A stretch of 64,000 bases of DNA from Methanobacteriota archaeon (lineage in GTDB: Archaea > Halobacteriota > Methanomicrobia > Methanomicrobiales > Methanospirillaceae), in the NCBI GenBank assembly GCA_029547145.1, contig JAKPPV010000022.1, positions 62,001 to 126,000 of the forward strand, in the 5' to 3' direction. Position 1 is the stretch's first letter, and each line of letters opens with the position of its first letter. Below are positions 17,962 through 27,313 of the stretch, one piece after another. The position numbers were made by a program, and so were the translations under genes. The notes beneath the pieces were generated by a model. It ran no database searches. It saw only the letters and a list, made by a program, of their open reading frames with translations, and had not been told where the DNA came from.

Positions 17962-18422
17962 GGTGCCCCAGTCGCGGATGCGCGGCTCCTTTCGGGCCAC
18001 CAGTTCCGCTCGTCCCGATCGGGGGCCGGATGCGGGGTCGTGCGGGGAAGTCCATGGCGAACTCCCCCCTACCTCCCAGCGTGCCCCGACCGCGTGTCCG
18101 GGGCGTATCCCTGTCCCCTCACCCGTCAGCATCCGGCCCCGTACCCCATGGGGGGCCGGTGCAGTCCGACGAGAGCTCCGGATGCCTGGCGTTTTCCGTG
18201 ACGTCGAAGCCCGCATTCAGGTTGACATCGCGTGCCGCGGGGTAGCTCGTCCTCCGAGGGTGTGGGGACCAAAACCCTGCCGAAGCCCTCCAGTTCGTTC
18301 CTGTTCGGGCATGGATGAGCCCTCCCCGTCGGCCGCTGCTCCGTGACACCGCCATCCCTCGGTACCGTCACACCCGTCCGCATCCCTGGTGACAGATCCA
18401 GGGAGGGGGCGGCAGGCGGCGC
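17962..18422. other. Intergenic region (461 bp)
   Basis: Between the aldo/keto reductase and the convergent small gene. I see no gene, repeat or RNA here; the open frames are all low-quality Arg/Pro/Ser-rich products. Confidence 0.45.
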
Positions 18423-18647
18423 TCAGGACCGAGGGGGCGTCCGATCCTCTCCCGGGCACGGGAACCCGAACGTCCGGTGGGCCCGCCTCCGGTAGGTCTC
18501 GCACTCGCTCCGGATTCCGGAAAGGGTGCTCCGGGAGCCTGCCCCCGTCTCCAGCAGCCGGATGAGATCCGATTCGTACATGTCGATCAGTCGGAGGCAC
18601 CAGTCCAGGTCCCCCCGCCGGCTCTCTTCGCTGTCGTTTATGTCCAT
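18423..18647 (-). CDS. Small hypothetical protein, 74 aa, probably leaderless
   Basis: Not recognised. The product begins MDINDSEESRRGDLDWC and continues as a predominantly helical, charged peptide (LRLIDMYESDLIRLLETG, then SGIRSECETYRRRAHRTF) with two Cys in the first two thirds and a third in a Pro-rich tail. The case for a real gene is the balanced amino-acid use and a clean TATA box 20-27 bp before the ATG, which places the transcription start at or next to the start codon. The tail after residue 60 (GFPCPGEDRTPPRS) looks less structured. Confidence 0.6.
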   Translation of the reverse strand: MDINDSEESRRGDLDWCLRLIDMYESDLIRLLETGAGSRSTLSGIRSECETYRRRAHRTFGFPCPGEDRTPPRS

Positions 18648-18666
18648 GCATCGGATTCAGAAGCGT

Positions 18667-18674
18667 GATATATG
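18667..18674 (-). promoter_or_regulatory. TATA box of the small gene at 18423-18647
   Basis: On the minus strand CATATATC, 20-27 bp before the ATG in otherwise GC-rich sequence, the spacing of a leaderless archaeal transcript. Confidence 0.6.
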
Positions 18675-18793
18675 AGGGGTCCGGCCGAAGGGCGAACCTG
18701 TGGACCGGGAGCGCAGGATGCCTTACATGCATCAGGAGATGATGAAAAAGACGGCGACGGCGCCTGGCGATACTGTAGCGGGCGGTCCCCGGT

Positions 18794-20047
18794 TCAGTGC
18801 AGGTAGAAGACCATCGCGAAGAGACCTCCTCCGATCGTCGCGACCAGGTTCGTCCCCGAGTTGCCGACCAGTCCCCGGTTCTCGAAGAGGGCACCGACGA
18901 TCGAGTCCACGTTCGTCCCCACGAAGCCCGCGAGGAGGGTGACGAGGATTAATCCGGGGTCGGCGATCCCGACGGTGAAGGCGACGAGCCCGATGATGAG
19001 GGCGGCGATGCAGGCGACGACCTCACCCACGAGGGTCACACCGCCGTTGGTCCCGGGACGGACCCGCTCGAAGGTCGTGATCAGGTAAGGGCTCGCACCG
19101 GTCACCCCGATCTCGGAGGCGACCGTATCGGCCGCCGCAGTGGCCACCGATCCCAGAAAGAGGGCGATGAATGCCGGATGATGGGTCACACCGAAGAGGA
19201 CGGCCGCGATCGCCGGGACGATTGCGTTCGCGAAGACGTTCCGGTACCCCCGGACACCACTCTTACCCTCCTCGACCCCGATCCGCCGCTTGTAGTCGAA
19301 CCGGTAGCGTGTCGTCCCCGAACCGAGCGCGAAGAAGATCAGGAGGACCAGGAACCATCGCACGTCCGCAAAGACGATCAGGATGATGCCGATGAGGGCG
19401 CCGGAGAAGAGGCCCGAGAGGTCCATCGCCCGTGCCCGGTAGGCGAAGTAACCGAACGAGAAGGCGAGGATGGCGGCGGCGATCAGGTTCATCGTATCGA
19501 CCGTGAAGTCGAGGTCGTCGAAGAGGTAGATCGTCATCGCAACCCCGAGCATCTCGACCATGAAGGCGTCCTCCCGGTCCTCCAGGATCGCCTTCAGGAG
19601 GAGGGCGACCGTGACGCCCATCAGGACGAGAAGGGGATCCGAACGACCCAGTGTCCAGGAGACGACGAGTCCGGCAACGAGCGAGACCCCGATAAACCAG
19701 AGGTACGCCGGGGGCATCTCGCCCGCCGAGAGCCGGCGCTTCGTCTCAGGGCGGCGACCGCGCCGGGTGTAGAGGGTCCCATCGGCATAACGGGCGGCAA
19801 GCTCCCCCGAGAGCATGATCGCGAGGGTGAGGGCGAAGACGAGGAGCGGAATCACCTGAAGCCCGAAGAGGACAGCCAGTACCATGATCGGTGCGGTCGG
19901 ATAAGGCTCGCGAAAGACGGCGAGCACCAGAAGGCAGGCGAGGATCACCACGCCGGCGAGCGCCCACCCAGGGGTGATGAACGGGGCGAAGGCGATTGCG
20001 GCAAGGCCGATCAGGGTGCCGAGAAGGGTGCCGGTCTGCCTCATCAT
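18794..20047 (-). CDS. DUF92/TIGR00297 membrane protein
   Basis: A 417-residue polytopic protein with roughly 11-12 membrane segments in two halves. The C-terminal half (about 190-417) carries the DUF92 signature: GVRGYRNVFANAIVPA, GSVATAAADTVASEIG, FERVRPGTNGGVTLVGE and GFVGTNVDSIVGALFENRG. Plant VTE6, a phytyl-phosphate kinase, and TMEM19 belong to this family, so a role with isoprenoid phosphates, relevant for archaeal lipids, is an inference. The N-terminal half has an additional membrane block including a charged GRRPETKRRLSAGEMP loop. Start MMRQTG follows TTGGAG. It is divergent from valS. Confidence 0.88.
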   Translation of the reverse strand: MMRQTGTLLGTLIGLAAIAFAPFITPGWALAGVVILACLLVLAVFREPYPTAPIMVLAVLFGLQVIPLLVFALTLAIMLSGELAARYADGTLYTRRGRRPETKRRLSAGEMPPAYLWFIGVSLVAGLVVSWTLGRSDPLLVLMGVTVALLLKAILEDREDAFMVEMLGVAMTIYLFDDLDFTVDTMNLIAAAILAFSFGYFAYRARAMDLSGLFSGALIGIILIVFADVRWFLVLLIFFALGSGTTRYRFDYKRRIGVEEGKSGVRGYRNVFANAIVPAIAAVLFGVTHHPAFIALFLGSVATAAADTVASEIGVTGASPYLITTFERVRPGTNGGVTLVGEVVACIAALIIGLVAFTVGIADPGLILVTLLAGFVGTNVDSIVGALFENRGLVGNSGTNLVATIGGGLFAMVFYLH

Positions 20048-20134
20048 TCTCCAATGATTCGCGCCGGATTATGAAGAAACTTCGGTTCCCGGGTTCGATA
20101 CTGTAATGTCGATAGAGCGGCAAGATCTCTTCCG

Positions 20135-22732
20135 ATGTCGACCCATCCCGAACTGCCCAAGGCCTACGACGCATGTGCCGTCGAGGAGCGTTGGCAGGCG
20201 CACTGGCGCGATGAGGACTACTACTTCTCCCGGGACTCGGACCGGCCCCGGTTCATCATCGACACCCCGCCCCCGTATCCGACCGGCAACTTTCACATCG
20301 GCAATGCACTGAACTGGTGCTACATCGACTTCTTCGCCCGGTTCAAGCGGATGCAGGGTTACAACGTGATGTTCCCCCAGGGATGGGACTGCCATGGCCT
20401 TCCAACCGAGGTGAAGGTGGAGGAGCAGCAGGGGATCACCAAGAATGATCTGCCGCGCGAGGAGTTCCGGCGCCTCTGCCGGGAGCTGACGGCGAAGAAC
20501 ATCGACCTGATGCGCCGGACCATGCGCCGGATGGCCTTCTCGATCGACTGGTCCAACGAATACATCACGATGCTCCCGGCCTACTACCGGAAGACCCAGG
20601 CATCCTTCCTCCGGATGCTCCGCGAGGGGTACATCTATCGTTCAGAGCACCCGGTCAACTTCTGCACCCGCTGCGAGACTGCGATCGCGTTTGCCGAGGT
20701 GCAGTACGAAGGGAGAGAGACGAAACTCAACTACTTTGACTTCGACGGCATCGAGATCGCGACGACGCGCCCCGAGCTCCTCGCCGCCTGCGTCGCTGTG
20801 GCCGTTCACCCCGGGGACGAACGGTACTCCTCCATCGCAGGCCGAACACTTCGTGTCCCCCTGTTCGGGCACGAGGTGCCGGTGATCCAGGACGAGGCGG
20901 TCGACCCCGCCTTCGGTTCGGGAGCCGTTATGATCTGTACCTTCGGGGACAAGCAGGACGTCGTCTGGTGGAAGACGCACAACCTGGACCTGCGCCCGGC
21001 GATCGACTCCACCGGACACATGACCGCACTCGCCAGCGGGTACGAGGGGATGACCGCATCCGAGTGCCGGGAGGCGATCCTGGCTGCAATGGCCGCCTCC
21101 GGGATCCTGAAGCGGCAGGAGCCCCTGGAGCAGCGGGTCGGGACCTGCTGGCGCTGCAAGACCCCGATCGAGATCCTCTCAGAGCGGCAGTGGTTCGTCC
21201 GGGTCGATCCGGAGGCGATCCTCGCAGCGGCACGGCAGCTCCGCTGGGTGCCGGAGCATATGCTTCTCAGGATGGAGGACTGGGTCGGCAAGATGGAGTG
21301 GGACTGGTGCATCTCCCGCCAGCGGATCTTCGCAACCCCGATTCCGGTCTGGTTCTGCCGTGACTGCGGCGAGATGATCCTGCCGAGCGTCGCGGACCTG
21401 CCGATCGACCCGACGATCGACCTCCCGCAGACCCCATGCCCGGTCTGTGGTTCGACGCGGTTCGAAGGTGAGACGGACGTGCTCGACACATGGATGGACT
21501 CGTCGATCTCGGTCATGAACGTGACCGGGTGGGACGGCGTTACACCCCGCCCGCCACTCTTTCCGGCTCAGATCCGGCCGCAGGGCCACGATATCATCCG
21601 GACCTGGGCCTTCTACACGATCCTTCGTTCCCTCGCCCTGACGGGCGAGAAACCCTGGGAGCAGATCCTGGTGAACGGCATGGTCCTCGGTGAGGACGGC
21701 TTCAAGATGTCGAAGTCCCGGGGCAACATCATCGCTCCCGAGGAGATTCTGGAGAAGTACGGGGCCGACGCCCTCCGTCAGTGGGCGGCAGCCGGCGCGG
21801 CGACCGGCTCGGACATCCAGTTCAACTGGAACGATGTGATCGCCGCCTCGCGGTTCCAGACCAAACTCTGGAACATCGCCCGCTTCTCCCTGCTCCAGCT
21901 CCGGAAGGGCGAGCCCGGCGAGGCGACCGAGCCGACGCTCCTCGCGGACCGCTGGCTCCTGTCCCGGCTCTCGGACTGTGTCGCCGAGGTGACGGAGGCG
22001 ATGGAGGGCTACCAGTTCGACCGCGGCCTGAAAGCGATCCGGGAGTTCGCGTGGGAGGTGCTGGCCGACGAGTACATCGAGCTGGTCAAGGGTCGGCTCT
22101 ACGGCGAGGGCGAGGGGCGCGCGAGTGCCGTACGCACCCTCGAGATCACACTGGACGTCCTCTGCCGGCTCCTTGCGCCGTATATCCCTTCGTTCGCGGA
22201 GGAGGTCTTCTCGCATCTGGGACGAGGGTCCGTCCATGCCCAGTCATGGCCCGACTTCTCCTTCCATGACGGGCAGGCGCTCGAGGACGGGGAGCTCGTC
22301 ACCCGGATCGTCGCGGAGCTTCGTCGGTTCAAGCATGAGCAGGGGATGGCCCTGAACGCACCGCTCGGCGAGGTGACGGTGATGGCCCCGCGTCCTATCG
22401 AGGATGGTGGAGACGCGGGCCGAGCCCTGAATGCGTTCGTGCACTGGCAGGTCGGGACCGGCGGGCTCTCGCGCGCAGTCGTGGACGTGAAGTTCGAACC
22501 GGCGATCGTGGGGAAGACCTTCCGGAAGGACGCGGCGGCCTTCATGGAGGCCATACGGGCGCTCCCGAAGGAGATGCTCGAAGCACCGATCACCACCGTC
22601 ACGGTGAACGGCGTCGAGGTTCCGGTCCCCGAGGGGGCCTTCGTGCCGGTCTACGCCACGCTCGTCGGGGGAGAACAGGTGGACGTGATCACGGTCGGCG
22701 ACGTGCTCGTGACCGTTCGACGGTCCTCCTGA
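20135..22732 (+). CDS. valS: Valyl-tRNA synthetase
   Basis: An 865-residue class I aminoacyl-tRNA synthetase. The HIGH-type motif is FHIGN at residues 53-57 inside [17 protein letters not shown], and KMSKS is at residues 524-528. The CP1 editing domain contains the TTRPE motif ([17 protein letters not shown]), and zinc-knuckle pairs occur (CTRCETA, CWRCKTP, CRDCGE, CPVCGS). The archaeal ValRS form lacks the C-terminal coiled coil of bacterial ValRS, matching the shorter length. Its last 44 bases overlap the 3' end of the opposite-strand thymidylate kinase. Confidence 0.96.
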   Translation: MSTHPELPKAYDACAVEERWQAHWRDEDYYFSRDSDRPRFIIDTPPPYPTGNFHIGNALNWCYIDFFARFKRMQGYNVMFPQGWDCHGLPTEVKVEEQQGITKNDLPREEFRRLCRELTAKNIDLMRRTMRRMAFSIDWSNEYITMLPAYYRKTQASFLRMLREGYIYRSEHPVNFCTRCETAIAFAEVQYEGRETKLNYFDFDGIEIATTRPELLAACVAVAVHPGDERYSSIAGRTLRVPLFGHEVPVIQDEAVDPAFGSGAVMICTFGDKQDVVWWKTHNLDLRPAIDSTGHMTALASGYEGMTASECREAILAAMAASGILKRQEPLEQRVGTCWRCKTPIEILSERQWFVRVDPEAILAAARQLRWVPEHMLLRMEDWVGKMEWDWCISRQRIFATPIPVWFCRDCGEMILPSVADLPIDPTIDLPQTPCPVCGSTRFEGETDVLDTWMDSSISVMNVTGWDGVTPRPPLFPAQIRPQGHDIIRTWAFYTILRSLALTGEKPWEQILVNGMVLGEDGFKMSKSRGNIIAPEEILEKYGADALRQWAAAGAATGSDIQFNWNDVIAASRFQTKLWNIARFSLLQLRKGEPGEATEPTLLADRWLLSRLSDCVAEVTEAMEGYQFDRGLKAIREFAWEVLADEYIELVKGRLYGEGEGRASAVRTLEITLDVLCRLLAPYIPSFAEEVFSHLGRGSVHAQSWPDFSFHDGQALEDGELVTRIVAELRRFKHEQGMALNAPLGEVTVMAPRPIEDGGDAGRALNAFVHWQVGTGGLSRAVVDVKFEPAIVGKTFRKDAAAFMEAIRALPKEMLEAPITTVTVNGVEVPVPEGAFVPVYATLVGGEQVDVITVGDVLVTVRRSS

Positions 22733-23312
22733 TCCCGGCCTCGACGAACCGGGCGATCTCTCTTTTTTCCTTTGTGGCGTCCACCAGAACGAAGCGCCAG
22801 GGTTCGGCCTCGGCGAGCGCGATATAGGCCTCCTGGACCCTCCGGAGCACCTCCGCCTGTTCGAAGTGCTCCCGCCTGCGGTGCTTTCCGCCCAGCCGGC
22901 GGACCGCCTGATCGACCGGGAGTAGAAGGAGATAGGTCTGGTCGGGGGGGATGGTCCAGCCGGCGTGCAGGTTGCGGAGCCAGGCGAGGGGGTCGTCGAG
23001 GTGACCCTCGAGGACCACCGACTGGTAGGCGTACCGCGAGTCCGAGTACCGGTCCGAGATGACGGGTCTCCCTTCGGCGAGCGCCGGGCGGACGACGGAT
23101 GCGAGATGCACGGCGTGGTCCGCGGCGAAGAGGAGCGCCTCGGCGACCGGGTCGACCTCCTCGGCGATCCCCCGCCTGACGGCGCGCCCGGTCCAGCCGG
23201 AGGTCGGTTCACGGGTGAAGACCGGCTCAAGGTCGACGAGCTGGTGGAGGAGGCGTGTGATCAGCGTCGTCTTGCCCGTCCCGTCGATCCCTTCGAGGGT
23301 GATCAGGACCAT
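22689..23312 (-). CDS. tmk: Thymidylate kinase
   Basis: A 207-residue dTMP kinase. The P-loop is [12 protein letters not shown] at residues 5-16, the DRY motif appears in [14 protein letters not shown], and the LID region is in [10 protein letters not shown]. It phosphorylates dTMP to dTDP for DNA synthesis. ATG 23312 starts [10 protein letters not shown] as in the family; the frame continues upstream but would overlap the HisA-like gene more deeply. It overlaps that gene's end by 10 bases (same strand, co-transcribed) and its own 3' end lies inside valS by 44 bases. Confidence 0.94.
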   Translation of the reverse strand: MVLITLEGIDGTGKTTLITRLLHQLVDLEPVFTREPTSGWTGRAVRRGIAEEVDPVAEALLFAADHAVHLASVVRPALAEGRPVISDRYSDSRYAYQSVVLEGHLDDPLAWLRNLHAGWTIPPDQTYLLLLPVDQAVRRLGGKHRRREHFEQAEVLRRVQEAYIALAEAEPWRFVLVDATKEKREIARFVEAGIRRTVERSRARRRP

Positions 23313-23974
23313 CGGCCGCTCCTTATCGCGTCGAGCGGGATGCAACCACGGTGCACCGCGGTGGCGACGATCGCCCCGTCGAACCCAGCGTCCCGGAGCA
23401 GGTCGAGGTCCGCAGTGCTCCGGACACCCCCGCCGTAGAAGAGGGGCCGCTCCGAGGCGGCCCTGACGCGTGCGAGCAGGTCCGGGTCCAGTCCCCGCCC
23501 CGTGCCGACCGCGCTGATATCGAGGAGGAGGTGACCGGCAAAGGCGAGGTGCCGGACCCTTAAGAGGGACCGGACGGGGTCCTCGCCCCAGGGAGTAACG
23601 AGACCGTCGCGGCAGTCGAGGGAGAGGAGCGCCCGGGGGCAGTCACCGAGCACCTCCCCCGCGGTCTCGGTTCCGAGCACTGCGATGAACCCCCTCGCGT
23701 TCCGGCACTCGTCCATCGAACGGAACCCTGCATCCACGTAACAGGTCTCGACCTGGCGGGCGAGGTCCCTGATCGTCCCGTCGTGGTCGCCGGTCCCGCC
23801 GATCCGGTCGAGATCAGCGATATAGAGGTGCCGGGGCCTGAGCGCCGCGAGATAGGCGGCAGGCTCGGCGGAGGACGAGAGCCCCCAGTCGAGGGGACGG
23901 TAGGATTCGCGGGCACCGGAGCGCCCATGGACGACGACCCCTCCCTTCAGGTCCAGAGCGAGTATCAGGTTCAT
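23303..23974 (-). CDS. HisA-like TIM-barrel protein (COG1411 type)
   Basis: A 223-residue protein related to phosphoribosylformimino-AICAR-P isomerase. It starts LILALDLKGGVVVHGRSG, with the N-terminal Asp-Leu-Lys pattern of HisA/HisF barrels, has LYIADLDRIGGTGDH, and ends with the phosphate-binding GGGVRSTADLDLLRDAG. The gene is divergent from mfnB, and archaeal COG1411 proteins are known mainly from methanogens, so a role in C1-coenzyme synthesis rather than histidine synthesis is a reasonable inference. The reaction is not known to me. ATG 23974 gives the family N terminus. Confidence 0.85.
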   Translation of the reverse strand: MNLILALDLKGGVVVHGRSGARESYRPLDWGLSSSAEPAAYLAALRPRHLYIADLDRIGGTGDHDGTIRDLARQVETCYVDAGFRSMDECRNARGFIAVLGTETAGEVLGDCPRALLSLDCRDGLVTPWGEDPVRSLLRVRHLAFAGHLLLDISAVGTGRGLDPDLLARVRAASERPLFYGGGVRSTADLDLLRDAGFDGAIVATAVHRGCIPLDAIRSGRWS

Positions 23975-24087
23975 GCGTTCCCAGATCGATCTCGCGTGCC
24001 GAGATGAGATGCTTTTCCTCTCCCTCCCTGCATACAAGGGCCCTCCTATTCGGAACCCCTATTAACGGGTGCGTGTATATCAGCTCT

Positions 24088-24774
24088 ATGCAACTGCTTG
24101 TCAGCCCGAGCAGCCTGGAAGAGGCCCGCTCCGCGTCCGCTGCCGACATCATCGATGTCAAGAGGCCCGCGGAAGGGTCGCTCGGCGCAAACTTCCCCTG
24201 GGTCATCCGGGCGATCGCTAAGATGACCGATAAGCCGGTGTCGGCCGCGATCGGGGACTTTGACAACAGGCCCGGTGGCGCCGCCCTCACCGCCCTCGGT
24301 GCCGCCGCAGCCGGCGCAGACTACATCAAGTGCGGACTGATGGTCGACGCGCTGGACCAGGCGGAGTGCCTTGCGAAAGCGGTGGTGCGTGCGGTCAAGG
24401 AGAGTTACCCCGCGAAGAAGGTCGTCATCGCTGCCTACTCCGATTTTGAGCGGCTCGGCACCGTCTCTCCGTTCTCGGTGGTCCCGCTCGCCGCCGAGGC
24501 GGGTGCTGACCTGGTGATGGTGGACACGGGGAAGAAGGATGGGCGGTCCACCTTCGAGTTCATGGACGAGGGCACCCTCTCCCGGTTCGTCGAGCTCGGC
24601 CACGACGCCGGGCTCGGCGTCGCCCTCGCCGGTTCCCTCACCTTCGACGACCTGCCGACGCTCCGGAGGATCGAACCCGATATCATCGGGGTGCGGGGCA
24701 TGGTCTGCGGTGGAGACAGGAACGGAAATGTGCAGGAAGAACTCGTCCTCCGGGCGATCGCGGCGATCAGGTGA
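24088..24774 (+). CDS. mfnB: (5-formylfuran-3-yl)methyl phosphate synthase MfnB
   Basis: A 228-residue DUF556 protein, the first committed enzyme of methanofuran synthesis; it condenses two glyceraldehyde 3-phosphate molecules to 4-(hydroxymethyl)-2-furancarboxaldehyde phosphate. The start MQLLVSPSSLEEA and IIDVKRPAEGSLGANFPW are diagnostic. The catalytic lysines known from the M. jannaschii enzyme correspond to Lys25 (DVKRP), Lys81 (YIKCG) and Lys150, with Asp146 in MVDTGKKDG. CCTATTAAC at 24058-24066 would give a leaderless transcript. guaB follows after six bases, so the two are probably one operon. Confidence 0.95.
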   Translation: MQLLVSPSSLEEARSASAADIIDVKRPAEGSLGANFPWVIRAIAKMTDKPVSAAIGDFDNRPGGAALTALGAAAAGADYIKCGLMVDALDQAECLAKAVVRAVKESYPAKKVVIAAYSDFERLGTVSPFSVVPLAAEAGADLVMVDTGKKDGRSTFEFMDEGTLSRFVELGHDAGLGVALAGSLTFDDLPTLRRIEPDIIGVRGMVCGGDRNGNVQEELVLRAIAAIR

Positions 24775-24780
24775 GCATCC

Positions 24781-26256
24781 ATGTTCGCTTCCAAGATCGA
24801 GAATGCCCCCCTGGCCCTCACCTTCGACGACGTGCTGCTGGAGCCGGCGGCGTCCTGGGTGGAGCCTGACCAGGCCGATGTCACCTCCAGGTTCTCGCGG
24901 GGGATCCCGCTGAACATACCGCTCGTCTCGGCGGCGATGGATACGGTGACCGAGGCGGCGATGGCGATCGCGATCGCGCGCGAGGGTGGGATCGGAGTGA
25001 TCCACCGGAACCTTCCGGTCGAGGACGAGTGCAGGAACGTGGTGCTGGTCAAGCAGGCGGAAGAGCTGGTCGAACGCCAGGTACAGTCCGTACGTCCCGA
25101 TGCGACCGTTGCAGAGGTCGAGGCGTTGATGAGCCGGCACGGGATCGGCGGGGTGCCGGTCGTGGACGAGTCGGACCGGGTGATCGGGATCGTCTCGCGT
25201 CGCGACGTCCGCGCGATCGCGAACCGGCGGGGTCGTGAGTCGATCCGGGCGATCATGACCCCGTCGCCGATCACGGCCGACGAGTCGTTCACGATGGAGG
25301 ACGCACTCGAGACGATGTACACCAACAAGGTCGAGCGGTTGCCGGTGACGGACGAGAAGGGCCATCTGGTCGGGATCATCACGATGCAGGACGTGCTGGA
25401 GAAACGCCAGTACCCACGCGCGATCAGGGACCGGAACGGTAACCTTCGGGTGGCGGCAGCTGTCGGCCCGTTCGACCACGCGCGGGCGATGGCGCTCGTC
25501 GAGGCGGGCGTGGACGCGCTCGTGGTTGACTGCGCCCACGGTCATAACCTGAACGTTGTCCGAGCCGTCCAGGAGATCAAGGGCTCGGTCGATGTCGACG
25601 TCATGGCCGGTAACATTGCGACCCGCGCCGCTGCCGAGGCCCTCGTCGGGACCGTGGACGGCATCAAGGTCGGGATCGGTCCCGGCTCCATCTGCACGAC
25701 CCGGATCGTCGCTGGCGTCGGCGTCCCGCAGATCAGCGCGATCGCGGCGGTCGCAGAGATCGCGGGGCCTGCCGATGTCCCCGTCTGTGCCGACGGTGGC
25801 GTGAGGTTCTCGGGTGACATCGCAAAGGCGATCGCCGCCGGGGCAGAATCGGTGATGCTCGGCTCGCTCCTCGCGGGGACCGACGAGTCACCGGGCAGGA
25901 TTGTTGCGATCAAGGGCCGGAGGTACAAGCAGTACCGCGGGATGGGCTCGCTCGGCGTGATGACGACCGGCCAGTCCTCGGACCGGTATTTCCAGAAGAA
26001 GGAGATCGGCCGGACCAAGTTCGTCCCGGAAGGTGTCGAGGGTGCGACCCCGTATGTCGGCCGCGTCTCGGACACGATCTACCAGCTCGTCGGCGGCCTG
26101 AAGTCGTCCATGGGGTACACCGGGTCTGCCACGATCCGCGAACTCCGCGAGCGTGGACGGTTCGTGCGGATCACGTCCGCGGGGTTCGGCGAGAGTCACC
26201 CTCACAACATTCTGATCACGGATGAGGCACCGAACTACCGGATGTTTGAGCAATAA
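24781..26256 (+). CDS. guaB: IMP dehydrogenase
   Basis: A 491-residue enzyme converting IMP to XMP with NAD, the committed step to guanine nucleotides. The barrel begins [11 protein letters not shown] and [20 protein letters not shown]; two CBS domains occupy about residues 95-215 ([28 protein letters not shown]). The catalytic loop is [11 protein letters not shown] with Cys305, and the flap region contains [10 protein letters not shown] and the EGVEG motif. It lies six bases after mfnB; GTP for F420 and methanopterin synthesis is a possible link but co-transcription may be coincidental. Its stop is directly followed by the AT-rich promoter of the ArsR-like gene, which also can serve as terminator. 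Confidence 0.96.
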   Translation: MFASKIENAPLALTFDDVLLEPAASWVEPDQADVTSRFSRGIPLNIPLVSAAMDTVTEAAMAIAIAREGGIGVIHRNLPVEDECRNVVLVKQAEELVERQVQSVRPDATVAEVEALMSRHGIGGVPVVDESDRVIGIVSRRDVRAIANRRGRESIRAIMTPSPITADESFTMEDALETMYTNKVERLPVTDEKGHLVGIITMQDVLEKRQYPRAIRDRNGNLRVAAAVGPFDHARAMALVEAGVDALVVDCAHGHNLNVVRAVQEIKGSVDVDVMAGNIATRAAAEALVGTVDGIKVGIGPGSICTTRIVAGVGVPQISAIAAVAEIAGPADVPVCADGGVRFSGDIAKAIAAGAESVMLGSLLAGTDESPGRIVAIKGRRYKQYRGMGSLGVMTTGQSSDRYFQKKEIGRTKFVPEGVEGATPYVGRVSDTIYQLVGGLKSSMGYTGSATIRELRERGRFVRITSAGFGESHPHNILITDEAPNYRMFEQ

Positions 26257-26260
26257 ATCT

Positions 26261-26290
26261 TTTATATTTTTATCTCTTACTTTAGGTAAG
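26261..26290 (+). promoter_or_regulatory. Promoter and candidate operator of the ArsR/Hsp20 pair
   Basis: TTTATATTTTTA (26261-26272) is a strong TATA element. It is followed by a perfect inverted repeat CTTAC-TTTAG-GTAAG (26276-26290) that ends two bases before the ATG at 26293. The dyad thus covers the expected transcription start, where binding by the encoded winged-helix protein would block transcription; autoregulation is an inference. Confidence 0.6.
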
Positions 26291-26292
26291 TA

Positions 26293-26916
26293 ATGCTCGA
26301 GCACGATGACATCTCGCGTCTTCTCGACCTGCTCGGCAACCGGAACCGGCGGCGGATCCTTGATCTCCTCCATCAGAAGCCCTGTTACGTGACCGAGATC
26401 GCTGACAGGCTTCTCCTCTCCCCCAAGGTCGTGATCGAACACCTGGCCCTGCTGGAGCGCGAGCGGCTGATCGGGTTCAGCCTGGACGAACGGAGGCGGA
26501 AGTACTACTACCTCTATCAGGAACTCGACGTCTCCATCGCCGTCCGCGTGACACGTGCCGGACAACCCGCCATCGCCCCTCCCGGGAGGATGGCGCTGTT
26601 GACGCACCGTCTCCTCCAGATGCGCAGGCTCCTCGAGACGCGGGAGCATCTCCTCGCAAACCTGGACGGAATCGACCGCGAGATCGATCAGAAGCTGACC
26701 GATCTCGTTAAGTGCGGTGAGGGAATAATCCAGAACGAGACAGACATCGATCTTTTACTTGCACTATCGTTCGGGGCGCCGACTGTCGAAGCCCTGATGG
26801 AACTGACCGGGCTCCCGGTGAATGAACTGAACAGCCGCCTGGCGCACCTCCAGTCCGCGGGGGTCGTCCGGGCTGAAGGATCCCAGTACCGTCTGTGTGG
26901 TGCCGATGCCGAGTAA
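26293..26916 (+). CDS. ArsR-family winged-helix transcription regulator
   Basis: A 207-residue protein. Residues 5-80 form an ArsR/HTH_20-type domain: RLLDLLGNRNRRRILDLLH, the recognition part LSPKVVIEHLALLERERLIG, and the wing FSLDERRRKYYYLYQ. The middle is helical and probably dimerises; the C-terminal 60 residues (LLLALSFGAPTVEALMELTG, LNSRLAHLQSAGVVRAEG) look like a second, degenerate winged helix. No metal-binding CxC box is seen, so a stress or protein-state signal is more likely than metal. Its 3' end overlaps the Hsp20-like gene by 11 bases, and a dyad lies directly before its start. Confidence 0.88.
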   Translation: MLEHDDISRLLDLLGNRNRRRILDLLHQKPCYVTEIADRLLLSPKVVIEHLALLERERLIGFSLDERRRKYYYLYQELDVSIAVRVTRAGQPAIAPPGRMALLTHRLLQMRRLLETREHLLANLDGIDREIDQKLTDLVKCGEGIIQNETDIDLLLALSFGAPTVEALMELTGLPVNELNSRLAHLQSAGVVRAEGSQYRLCGADAE

Positions 26917-27313
26917 CAGTGACGACGATATCTACCGTAACATTGCGCGACTCCTCGAACACCTGCTCCGGAACCTGCCGCAACCGGAACCGGGGCAGGT
27001 GGTCGGTTTCACCGTCATGACAGGAACGGGCAGGACCAGCCCCCCCCGCGGCGACCCCTTCGGGCAGGAGACTGGGGACGATGACGGCGTGATCGACTAC
27101 GAGTGCGTGGAGGGAGGTGAGGAGGTCTTCGTCACCGCCAGGGTGCCGGCAGACCTCCGAACCGCCCCGTACGTCGATATCACACCCCGGCAGATCCGGA
27201 TCGTGATGGACGACCGGGTGGCTGAGATCGATCTGCCGGTCCCGATCGACATCCGGCACAGCCATTACCGTATCCGGCATGGCGTGATGGACGTCTCCTG
27301 CCGTAAGCGGTAA
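26906..27313 (+). CDS. Hsp20/alpha-crystallin-like protein
   Basis: A 135-residue protein with an acidic, disordered N-terminal half (residues 1-60) and a short beta-sandwich-like C-terminal half: EEVFVTARVPADLR, YVDITPRQIRIVMDD and EIDLPVPIDIRHSHYRIRHGVMDVSC, the strand pattern of divergent alpha-crystallin domains. Archaea often pair such proteins with an ArsR-like regulator, as here (11-base overlap). The canonical IxI tail is not clear. ATG 26906 is chosen; GTG codons at 26897 and 26900 are in frame and would add two or three residues. The family call is moderate, the gene call is strong. Confidence 0.7.
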   Translation: MPSNSDDDIYRNIARLLEHLLRNLPQPEPGQVVGFTVMTGTGRTSPPRGDPFGQETGDDDGVIDYECVEGGEEVFVTARVPADLRTAPYVDITPRQIRIVMDDRVAEIDLPVPIDIRHSHYRIRHGVMDVSCRKR

